Positions 1 through 5,639 of a DNA stretch of 10,343 nt are shown here, piece after piece (position 1 is the stretch's first letter; every line of letters begins with the position of its first letter). The position numbers and the translations under genes were made by a program. The notes under the pieces are model-generated. The model was not told the DNA's origin. It ran no database searches and saw only the letters and a list, made by a program, of their open reading frames with translations. Location: assembly GCA_028292145.1 (NCBI GenBank), contig JAQGMX010000306.1:1-10343 (forward strand), given 5' to 3'. This DNA is from Variovorax sp. GTDB taxonomy: Bacteria > Pseudomonadota > Gammaproteobacteria > Burkholderiales > Burkholderiaceae_C.

Positions 1-484
1 GGCCATTCCAGAGATCGATGTGTCCCCCAGAAGGGTTTATTTCGGTCGCACTTCGTCCCCAGTAGTTTTTGAAGGCAATGACTCCGGTCCGGCCACGAAC
101 CTTCGCTTCCCAATCGGCGCCCGTCACGTTCTCCGGCTTCGCCGGCAAGCCACAGAACGGCTGCAGCTGAAGCCACGACGCCATCTCGTCCGCCCTCGTC
201 GCAGTCGCTTTACCGTTCAGCAGAATACGCCCCAGGCTTGCCTTCCCTGCCCCTGGTTTCACCAAACTCTGCGAAAACGATTTCATCTCGAGACCGACAC
301 GATGCAAGGTCGCGCTCAACCGGATCGCACATTGGTTGTCATAGGCAGGATCGTCGTACGGATTGCCGGTGACATAGTTGTTCCACAGCAGTGCGAACGT
401 GACCGGCGGCACGTCGACCCGACACACCGAACCGGCGATCGTGTTCGTCCGCACCTGCTGCTTCTGTTTCACGAGGCCGCTCAT
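1..484 (-). CDS. tae4: Tae4-like type VI secretion amidase effector (partial, C-terminus outside window)
   Basis: I read this by translating the reverse strand from an ATG at 484; the frame stays open for 161 codons to the left edge. Two motifs match the Tae4 family of T6SS peptidoglycan amidases: NQCAIRLS at residues 50-57, with the expected nucleophile Cys52, and GHIDLWNG at 154-161, with the expected catalytic His155. Known Tae4 enzymes are NlpC/P60-like endopeptidases injected into rival cells, where they cut the D-Glu to meso-DAP bond in the periplasm; the producer is protected by a Tai4 immunity protein. Known members are about 160-175 residues, so only a short tail should be missing. 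There is no signal peptide, as expected for T6SS cargo. The start codon overlaps the stop of the upstream PAAR gene (ATGA), pointing to translational coupling and joint delivery. GC is about 60% by hand count, below the core genes here. The family assignment is strong; toxicity is inferred. Confidence 0.85.
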   Translation of the reverse strand, partial: MSGLVKQKQQVRTNTIAGSVCRVDVPPVTFALLWNNYVTGNPYDDPAYDNQCAIRLSATLHRVGLEMKSFSQSLVKPGAGKASLGRILLNGKATATRADEMASWLQLQPFCGLPAKPENVTGADWEAKVRGRTGVIAFKNYWGRSATEINPSGGHIDLWNG

Positions 485-1035
485 GCGCCCTCCCCGTTCG
501 TCCTGACCAGCGCCTCGTCGCCCCAGAAAACGCTGTATTCCTCCGCCTCCAACGTTTCGATCCGGGGCAGCAAGCCGCTCCGGTCCGCACGACCGAACAG
601 CGTACGTCCGTTGCTCGTCTCGATGAAGTAAGGCAAACCGGCCAGCGGCACGCCGCTTTCCCCGCAAAGGTGCGCCTGCTCGTCATACAAAAGCTGACCC
701 GCAGCGGCCGGAACCCAGTTGCTTCCGCCGGGCTGCAGCACGACCACCGGCGCCGACATGCCTTTCTCGACGCCGACACCGGCCACATCGTTCAGCGTCG
801 ACAGCAGCGGACATCCTCCGCTGGTCAGGTGGCCGTGGTGCACCTTCTCGCGCCCGTTCGCCAGCGTGCTCGTCGCGTGATGCCCGACGATCACGCAGCC
901 CTGTTTTCGACACTGCATTCGGGCCCCGCGAAACGCGAGCGCCTGTCCGTAGGCGACGGACGTCGACAAGCCCTCCACCACCGTTCCGCCGCAGGCGGCC
1001 CGATCCCCGACGCGTACCCATCCCATAATTTGCAT
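481..1035 (-). CDS. PAAR-domain protein with C-terminal extension (T6SS spike tip)
   Basis: A 184-residue protein. Residues 1 to about 85 have the PAAR layout: an opening VRVGDRAACGG stretch, repeated short Gly turns (TVVEG, LANGREKVHHG), a middle Cys/His section (MQCRKQGCVIVGHH) and a closing GG-Cys-P near residue 75. PAAR proteins form the sharpened tip of the VgrG spike and carry effectors. Residues from about 90 on form a second segment with DEQAHLCGESGVPLAGLPYF followed by a GRTLFGRADRSG-type turn and a final strand; this pattern resembles the small beta-sandwich (transthyretin-like) extensions found on VgrG and PAAR proteins, which serve as cargo adaptors. The start at 1035 has a good ribosome binding site (AGGGAG, about 8 bases upstream); a second Met three codons later is possible. 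The stop overlaps the start of the Tae4-like gene. No other T6SS structural gene is visible, so this looks like an orphan cargo module. Confidence 0.85.
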   Translation of the reverse strand: MQIMGWVRVGDRAACGGTVVEGLSTSVAYGQALAFRGARMQCRKQGCVIVGHHATSTLANGREKVHHGHLTSGGCPLLSTLNDVAGVGVEKGMSAPVVVLQPGGSNWVPAAAGQLLYDEQAHLCGESGVPLAGLPYFIETSNGRTLFGRADRSGLLPRIETLEAEEYSVFWGDEALVRTNGEGA

Positions 1036-1176
1036 CTTTGTGCTCCCTGAAAGCGCAGAGTATCGGGCGCCGGGCGGCCTGCGGGGCGACCGCCTAAAAT
1101 GCCTGTCCTGCCCGCGTCAGCGCCGGCTGCCGCTCCCTCCGCCTCCTGTTTCCTCCCCCCAGAAAGCGCCTCCCCC
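1036..1176. other. Divergent intergenic spacer between the PAAR gene and metG
   Basis: 141 bp that should contain both leftward (PAAR) and rightward (metG) transcription signals. The left end carries the PAAR ribosome binding site (AGGGAG on the minus strand). The rest is very GC-rich and pyrimidine-biased just before metG. I see no convincing sigma-70 promoter with both boxes, no sigma-54 GG/GC pair and no repeat. The only AT-rich hexamer of note is annotated separately. Confidence 0.6.
1095..1100 (+). promoter_or_regulatory. Possible -10 box for metG (TAAAAT)
   Basis: TAAAAT in an otherwise GC-rich spacer, 76 bp before the chosen metG start. The six bases 17 bp upstream (GGGCGG) do not resemble a -35 box, so this rests on the hexamer alone. 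If used, it also argues against an in-frame ATG at 1099 as the metG start, since that ATG overlaps the hexamer. Confidence 0.25.
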
Positions 1177-3279
1177 ATGTCCCCGCGCAAGCTCTTCGTC
1201 ACCACCGCCCTGCCCTACGCCAACGGCAAATTCCACATCGGCCACATCATGGAATACATCCAGGCCGACATCTGGGTGCGGTTCCAGCGGATGAACGGCG
1301 CGCAGGTCGACTTCGTCTGCGCCGACGACGCGCACGGTGCGGCCATCACCATCGCAGCGGACAAGGCCGGTGTCACGCCGCAGGCCTTCGTCGCCGAGAT
1401 CGCCGCTGGGCGCAAGCCCTATCTGGACGGCTTCCACATCGCCTTCGACAACTGGAGTTCGACCGATTCGCCGGAAAACCACCAGCTCGCGCAGGAGATC
1501 TACCGCGACCTGCGCGACAAGGCCGGCCTGATCAGCACCAAGAGCGTCGAGCAGTTCTACGACCCCGAGAAAGGCATGTTCCTGGCCGACCGCTTCATCA
1601 AGGGCGAATGCCCGAACTGCCATGCCAAGGACCAGTACGGCGACAACTGCGAAGTCTGCGGCGCCGTCTATGCGCCGACCGAACTGATCAACCCGTACTC
1701 GGCGCTCTCGGGCGCCAAGCCGGAACTGCGCAGCTCCGAGCACTTCTTCTTCAAGCTGTCCGATCCACGCTGCGAGACTTTTCTCCAGCAATGGACAGCC
1801 GCAGCCGGCCACGTCCAGCCGGAAGTCCAGAACAAGATCCGCGAATGGCTCTACAAGGACGACGAGGGCAAGGGCGGCCTCGGCGACTGGGATATCAGCC
1901 GCGACGCGCCCTACTTCGGCATCGAGATTCCCGATGCGCCGGGCAAATATTTCTATGTCTGGATGGACGCGCCGGTCGGCTACCTGGCATCGCTGAAGAA
2001 CCTGCTCGACAAGCGATGCATCGAGGCGGGCGGCGACGGCATCTCGTACAGCGAATACATGGCCGACCCGGACCTGGAGCAGGTGCATTTCATCGGCAAG
2101 GACATCATCACCTTCCACACGCTGTTCTGGCCGGCGATGCTGCATTTCAGCGGCAGGAAGGCGCCGGATGCGATCTACGTGCACGGTCACCTGACGGTCA
2201 GCGGCGAAAAGATGAGCAAGAGCCGCGGCACCGGCATCGATCCGCTGCGCTATCTGTCGATCGGGCTGAATCCGGAGCATCTGCGCTACTACCTTGCCGC
2301 CAAGCTGAGCGGCCGTAACGAAGACATCGACTTCAACCCCGAGGATTTCGTCGCGCGCGTGAACAGCGATCTGGTCGGCAAATACATCAACATCGCGAGC
2401 CGTGCGGCGGGCTTCATCGGCAAGCGCTTCAACGGGCAGTTGGGCACGATTTCAGAGGACGGCACCGAATTGCTGGCGCACCTCCGTGGCCAGGCGGCCG
2501 AAATCCGAGCGCTGTACGACGGTCGCGACACGGCGCGCGCCCTGCGCGAAACCATGGCGCTGGCCGACCGCGTGAACGAATATGTCGACGCGAACAAGCC
2601 TTGGGAACTGGCCAAGAAAGAGGGAATGGAAGCCCGTCTGCACGACGTCTGCACGGTCTGCATCGAAGCGTTCCGCCTGCTGACGCTGTTCCTGAAACCG
2701 GTGCTGCCGGCCCTGGCCGCGAGCGTCGAATCGTTCCTGCGGATCGCGCCGCTCGAATGGAAAGACGCCGACGCCAGCCTGCATGCGGGTCACGCCATCA
2801 GCGATTACAAGCACCTGATGCAGCGCGTCGATCCGAAGGTGCTCGACACGCTGTTCGAGCCAGCTGAAGCGACTGCTGCTGCGGTCGTCACCGACGTCGC
2901 AGCATCGACATCGCTCCCCGGCGGCGAAGCGATCGCCCAGACGATCACCATCGACGACTTCGTGAAGGTCGACCTGCGCATCGCAAAGATCGTGAACTGC
3001 GAACCGGTCGAAGGCTCGACCAAGCTGCTGCGCCTGACGTTGGACGCCGGCGAAGGCCGCATGCGCAACGTGTTCAGCGGCATCGCGTCGGCCTATAAGC
3101 CCGAGCAGCTGATCGGCAAGCTCACGGTGCTGGTCGCCAATCTGGCGCCGCGCAAGATGAAGTTCGGCGTCAGCGAAGGCATGGTGCTGGCGGCGAGCCA
3201 TGCCGACGACAAGTCGGCGCCAGGTATCCATGTGCTGGAGCCCACCGCTGGCGCGACGCCGGGGATGCGCATCCGCTAG
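1177..3279 (+). CDS. metG: Methionyl-tRNA synthetase
   Basis: A 700-residue class I aminoacyl-tRNA synthetase that charges tRNA-Met with methionine in the cytoplasm. Visible landmarks: FVTTALPYANG at the N-terminus followed by the HIGH signature at 20-23; a four-cysteine zinc knuckle (Cys145, Cys148, Cys158, Cys161); the catalytic-domain stretch YVWMDAPVGY at 260-269; KMSKS at 345-349; an alpha-helical anticodon-binding domain in the middle; and a C-terminal EMAP-II/Trbp111-like tRNA-binding domain from about 591 to 700 (FVKVDLRIAKI, NVFSGIA, VLVANLAPRKMKFGVSEGM). Length is slightly above the E. coli enzyme (677). I chose ATG 1177 because MSPRKLFVTTALPYANG is the usual N-terminus; an ATG at 1099 would add 26 Pro/Ala/Ser-rich residues and overlaps a possible -10 box. 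It is transcribed away from the PAAR gene and converges on the ankyrin gene 15 bp beyond its stop. Confidence 0.98.
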   Translation: MSPRKLFVTTALPYANGKFHIGHIMEYIQADIWVRFQRMNGAQVDFVCADDAHGAAITIAADKAGVTPQAFVAEIAAGRKPYLDGFHIAFDNWSSTDSPENHQLAQEIYRDLRDKAGLISTKSVEQFYDPEKGMFLADRFIKGECPNCHAKDQYGDNCEVCGAVYAPTELINPYSALSGAKPELRSSEHFFFKLSDPRCETFLQQWTAAAGHVQPEVQNKIREWLYKDDEGKGGLGDWDISRDAPYFGIEIPDAPGKYFYVWMDAPVGYLASLKNLLDKRCIEAGGDGISYSEYMADPDLEQVHFIGKDIITFHTLFWPAMLHFSGRKAPDAIYVHGHLTVSGEKMSKSRGTGIDPLRYLSIGLNPEHLRYYLAAKLSGRNEDIDFNPEDFVARVNSDLVGKYINIASRAAGFIGKRFNGQLGTISEDGTELLAHLRGQAAEIRALYDGRDTARALRETMALADRVNEYVDANKPWELAKKEGMEARLHDVCTVCIEAFRLLTLFLKPVLPALAASVESFLRIAPLEWKDADASLHAGHAISDYKHLMQRVDPKVLDTLFEPAEATAAAVVTDVAASTSLPGGEAIAQTITIDDFVKVDLRIAKIVNCEPVEGSTKLLRLTLDAGEGRMRNVFSGIASAYKPEQLIGKLTVLVANLAPRKMKFGVSEGMVLAASHADDKSAPGIHVLEPTAGATPGMRIR

Positions 3280-3294
3280 ACGCTGCGGGCTTTC

Positions 3295-3852
3295 TCAGGG
3301 CATGACCAGGATGTTGTAAAGATCCGGTTTGCCCTGATTCCTGAGTTCGGTCACCCGTTTGACCGTGTCCGGCGAGATCTTGCCGCCCGCGTTAAGCAAC
3401 GCCTGAATGGCAGTGAAGTTCGGCTTGGTACGTTTCGCGGCGACGTCCAATGCCGTCTGATGCCAAGCATTCTTGTTATTCGGGTTTGCACCGTATTTGA
3501 GCAACTCTTTGACAATGGCCGTCTGAGTTCGAGAGTCGTTGATCTGCCCCATCGCGTCATGCAGCAACCCCTGTTTTTCAGTCGCGGACGCTCCATTGAC
3601 GTTGATCGGGTTATCGGGGTCCGGCTTACTGCTCAGGTACCGACGCAACATATGAATGTCGCCGGATTGCACGAGCTCTCGCATCTCCGCAAAGCGCGAG
3701 ATCGGCGCTGGCTTGCCTCTCGCCCGTACCAGATCCTGAGAAGGCGCGGCCCGCGTGTAGGGCGCAGGTCCGGCATCCGCCGCGACCTTTTTTGCGTCGA
3801 TTGGCGCGTTTTGCTTGGGGAGCGAAGCCGGATTGAGCGACGGAATGGACAT
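3295..3852 (-). CDS. Small ankyrin-repeat protein of unknown function
   Basis: A 185-residue protein starting at ATG 3852, with an AGGA ribosome binding site about 7 bases upstream. Residues 1 to about 52 are rich in Pro, Ala, Ser and Lys and look disordered (SIPSLNPASLPKQNAP). Three ankyrin-like units follow: a degenerate one at about 53-87 (ELVQSGDIHMLRRYL), one at about 91-124 (GLLHDAM, IVKELLKYGANPNNKN) and one at about 130-160 (HQTALDVAAK, IQALLNAGGKI). A short helical tail ends in LYNILVMP. Ankyrin repeats mediate protein binding; no catalytic motif, signal peptide or membrane segment is visible. GC is about 58% by hand count, well below metG, which suggests a recent acquisition or relaxed codon use. 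A disordered N-terminus plus binding repeats is common among secreted effectors, but I found no PIP box or hrp box upstream, so that role is conjecture. A periplasmic or cytosolic housekeeping adaptor is equally possible. Confidence 0.85.
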   Translation of the reverse strand: MSIPSLNPASLPKQNAPIDAKKVAADAGPAPYTRAAPSQDLVRARGKPAPISRFAEMRELVQSGDIHMLRRYLSSKPDPDNPINVNGASATEKQGLLHDAMGQINDSRTQTAIVKELLKYGANPNNKNAWHQTALDVAAKRTKPNFTAIQALLNAGGKISPDTVKRVTELRNQGKPDLYNILVMP

Positions 3853-3929
3853 GGGAATTCCTGCAATTGGCGTGAGTTGATGGTCGAATCGACTGCCGAT
3901 GCTAGGCAGACGCCACCCAAAAACGCGCT

Positions 3930-3970
3930 CGGACAGCTCCCAAAAATCGGTCCCGATCACGGACAGCTCC
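3930..3970. repeat. Pair of exact 11-bp direct repeats (30-bp period) flanking a dyad
   Basis: CGGACAGCTCC occurs exactly at 3930-3940 and 3960-3970. Between them, at 3946-3957, lies the inverted repeat ATCGG-TC-CCGAT. The array sits in the 137-bp gap between two minus-strand genes, about 80-120 bp before the ankyrin start and just after the stop of the lipoprotein gene. A 30-bp period is close to three helical turns, so two identical protein-binding half-sites on one DNA face are conceivable. A small duplication is the alternative. Confidence 0.6.
3942..3957 (-). terminator. Possible weak intrinsic terminator after the BamE-like gene
   Basis: Read on the minus strand, ATCGG-GA-CCGAT can form a stem of four to five pairs and runs directly into a TTTTT tract. 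It lies about 33 bases after the lipoprotein gene's stop codon, a sensible place for a terminator. The stem is short, so termination may be inefficient; the same bases may instead be a regulator site. Confidence 0.3.
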
Positions 3971-3989
3971 GTACAGACAGGCGCCGGCC

Positions 3990-4505
3990 TCAGTTCGGCT
4001 CGGCCGCCCGATCCTGCGTCGACCCGCTGCGCACCACACGCTGGTCGTCGTCCATCACCACGGTGAACAGCATCGGCGTGTTCGGCGGCTGCAGCCAGCG
4101 CCAATCCCATTCGGTTTCCCGCTTGAGCGCATACGGCGTCACCTTGGCCGGCTTGCCGAGCAGCTTGCGGACGTCTTCCATCGCCATGCCCGGCTGAATG
4201 CGGGCGAAGTTCTCGGGTGTGAGCACCTGGCGCAACGCGCTCATGCGGCCGTCGGTGCCGATGGTGATCATGTAGTTCTTCTGTCCGGCCGGCTGGCGGT
4301 TGTATTCGAAGACACGCCCGCCGCCGGGTGCGTCCCAGACGGCTTCGGGCGTGCCGAAACGCGAGCGCACATCGGCTTCGGTCGCGACGCCTTCCTCGAG
4401 TTCGGCGATGTTCTGACGGTCGCATCCGGCCAGCGTCAGCAGCCCCGCCAGCAGAGCCGCCGCCATCGCCCGCCGCCTGTTCGTCCCGTTCGCTCGTCGC
4501 GTCAT
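3990..4505 (-). CDS. Lipoprotein with two BamE/SmpA-like half-repeats
   Basis: A 171-residue protein with an Arg-rich N-terminus, a hydrophobic stretch (AMAAALLAGLLTLAG) and the lipobox LAGC, so signal peptidase II should leave Cys28 as the lipidated first residue. The mature part has two similar units of the SmpA/OmlA (BamE) type: LEEGVATEADVRSRFGTPE at 36-54 and IQPGMAMEDVRKLLGKP at 103-119, each with the xxGxxxxxVRxxxGxP pattern and each followed by a stretch rich in Tyr, Trp and beta-strand residues. BamE-domain proteins help assemble outer membrane beta-barrels or bind envelope proteins; whether this is the main BamE of the organism or a paralogue cannot be told here. Residue +2 after the Cys is Asp, which in E. 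coli keeps lipoproteins in the inner membrane. I chose ATG 4505 because GGGGA sits 5 bases before it; ATG 4511 (two more residues) has no usable spacing. Confidence 0.85.
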   Translation of the reverse strand: MTRRANGTNRRRAMAAALLAGLLTLAGCDRQNIAELEEGVATEADVRSRFGTPEAVWDAPGGGRVFEYNRQPAGQKNYMITIGTDGRMSALRQVLTPENFARIQPGMAMEDVRKLLGKPAKVTPYALKRETEWDWRWLQPPNTPMLFTVVMDDDQRVVRSGSTQDRAAEPN

Positions 4506-4517
4506 GCCCATCCCCGG

Positions 4518-4523
4518 TAAAAT
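4518..4523 (+). promoter_or_regulatory. Possible -10 box for the DUF3460/scpA run (TAAAAT)
   Basis: TAAAAT lies 20 bp before the DUF3460 start, in the 38-bp gap between divergent starts. No good -35 box is found 16-18 bp upstream, where the lipoprotein coding sequence begins. It is the only AT-rich hexamer in the gap and is the same hexamer as the one upstream of metG. A plausible ribosome binding site, AAGGG at 4529-4533, follows it. Confidence 0.3.
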
Positions 4524-4543
4524 TGCGCAAAGGGTTCCAGTCT

Positions 4544-4750
4544 ATGTCCATCTTCAACCGTCCCCACTACACCTCCGACGCCACCGATTTCATCGATGAG
4601 CTGAAGCGCAAGAAGCCCACGCTGGAGGCCGAACAGCGCGCCGGCCGTGCCCTGCTCTGGGACAAGAACCTCGACCGCGGTCAGCAAAAAGAGTACATCG
4701 ACGGCAAGGTGCCCCAGCAGCCTTACGTCTACCAGACGCAAGCGAAATAA
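4544..4750 (+). CDS. DUF3460 family small protein
   Basis: A 68-residue, strongly hydrophilic protein beginning MSIFNRPHYTSDATDFIDEL. It matches the DUF3460 family, short proteins of betaproteobacteria that have no known function. Visible features are a Phe-Asn-Arg-Pro start, a charged central helix (IDELKRKKPTLEAEQRAGRA), LLWDK at 37-41 and a Tyr/Gln-rich end (QQPYVYQTQAK). There is no signal peptide, membrane segment or metal motif. The length is normal for the family. ATG 4544 is preceded by AAGGG at about 10 bases. It starts the rightward run of genes and its stop lies 4 bp before the scpA GTG start, so the two are probably co-transcribed. A longer reading from ATG 4328 runs antisense through the lipoprotein gene and is not credible. 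Confidence 0.85.
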   Translation: MSIFNRPHYTSDATDFIDELKRKKPTLEAEQRAGRALLWDKNLDRGQQKEYIDGKVPQQPYVYQTQAK

Positions 4751-4754
4751 GCCG

Positions 4755-5621
4755 GTGAGCGCGAGCGACCGGCCGGCGGTCGCCGCCATGCCAGAGGTGG
4801 TCGACCAGGTCGCGCTGGCCCGCCTCTACGGCGAGCCGCTGTTCTCGCTGCCCAACGACCTGTACATCCCGCCCGAAGCGCTCCAGGTTTTCCTGGAGGC
4901 GTTCGAAGGCCCGCTGGATCTGCTGCTCTACCTGATCCGCAAGCAGAACTTCAACATTCTCGACATCCCGATGGCCGGGCTGACGCGGCAGTACCTGACC
5001 TACGTCGACCAGGTACGGCGCACCAACCTCGAACTGGCGGCCGAATACCTGCTGATGGCCGCGATGCTGATCGAGATCAAGTCGCGCATGCTGCTGCCGC
5101 CCAAGAAGGCAGCGCCGGGCGAAGAAGCCGAAGACCCGCGCGCCGAGCTGGTCCGCCGCCTGCTCGAATACGAGCAGACCAAGCTGCAGGCCGCGACCAT
5201 CGGCGCCATGCCGACCTACGGCCGGGATTTCTGGAAGGCCCAGGTCTACATCGAGCAGTCGCTCAAGCCGCGCTTTCCCGAGATGGACATGGTCGACCTG
5301 CGCGATGCCTGGGCCGACATCCTCCGACGCGCCAAGCTGGTGCAGCACCACAAGATTTCGCGCGAGGAGCTCAGCGTTCGCGAGCACATGAGCATCGTGT
5401 TGCGGCACCTTCAGGGGCAACGCTTCGTTGAGTTCGAGAAACTGTTCGACGTGACGCGCGGCGTGCCGGTGCTTATCGTCACCTTCATCGCGATGCTCGA
5501 ACTCGCCAAGGAAACGCTGATCGACATCACCCAGGCCGAAGCTTTCGCACCGATCTACGTGCGGCTGGCTTACGCCCCTACATCGCCTGCAACGCCTGCA
5601 ACGCCTTCGGCAGCGGTCTGA
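4755..5621 (+). CDS. scpA: Segregation and condensation protein A (kleisin)
   Basis: A 288-residue kleisin subunit that, with ScpB, bridges SMC ATPases and helps compact and separate chromosomes in the cytoplasm. The family signature is clear: FEGPLDLLLYLIRKQNFNILDIPMA, from about residue 50, is the N-terminal SMC-neck contact region, followed by LELAAEYLLMAAMLIEIKSRMLLP, a charged EEAEDPRAELVRRLLEYE linker helix, and a C-terminal winged-helix part (ISREELSVREHMS, VPVLIVTFIAMLELAKE, ITQAEAFAPIYVRL). Two starts are possible: GTG 4755, 4 bp after the DUF3460 stop, or ATG 4788, which removes 11 poorly conserved residues. Neither has a clear ribosome binding site; I prefer GTG because coupling with the upstream gene would explain this. 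The C-terminus carries a 9-bp tandem repeat coding Pro-Ala-Thr. scpB is not next to it, so it must lie elsewhere if present. Confidence 0.95.
   Translation: MSASDRPAVAAMPEVVDQVALARLYGEPLFSLPNDLYIPPEALQVFLEAFEGPLDLLLYLIRKQNFNILDIPMAGLTRQYLTYVDQVRRTNLELAAEYLLMAAMLIEIKSRMLLPPKKAAPGEEAEDPRAELVRRLLEYEQTKLQAATIGAMPTYGRDFWKAQVYIEQSLKPRFPEMDMVDLRDAWADILRRAKLVQHHKISREELSVREHMSIVLRHLQGQRFVEFEKLFDVTRGVPVLIVTFIAMLELAKETLIDITQAEAFAPIYVRLAYAPTSPATPATPSAAV
5585..5606. repeat. 9-bp tandem repeat (GCCTGCAAC, two full copies plus part) at the scpA 3' end
   Basis: Copies at 5585-5593 and 5594-5602 are identical, and GCCT starts a third. It is in frame and codes Pro-Ala-Thr units in the tail of ScpA, beyond the conserved winged helix. 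It is probably a slippage-prone, functionally neutral tail. Confidence 0.7.
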
Positions 5622-5639
5622 CACCGGATTCATCGCCTC

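Noticed and set aside
20..631. 203-codon plus-strand frame at the left end
   Set aside because: It is antisense to the Tae4-like and PAAR genes, whose motifs are clear. Its product is a low-complexity Arg/Pro/Ser-rich sequence.
1117..2280. 387-codon open frame antisense to metG
   Set aside because: It overlaps the intact metG catalytic domain, its composition is that of a shadow frame, and it has no recognisable domain.
3853..3989. PIP box or hrp box upstream of the ankyrin gene
   Set aside because: Only one TTCG occurs on the minus strand in the relevant stretch and there is no second half-site at N15. No GGAACC-type hrp pair is present.
3853..4557. N-terminal extension of the ankyrin frame up to an ATG at 4557
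   Set aside because: The extra 235 residues run in another frame through the lipoprotein gene and have shadow composition. ATG 3852 has its own AGGA ribosome binding site.
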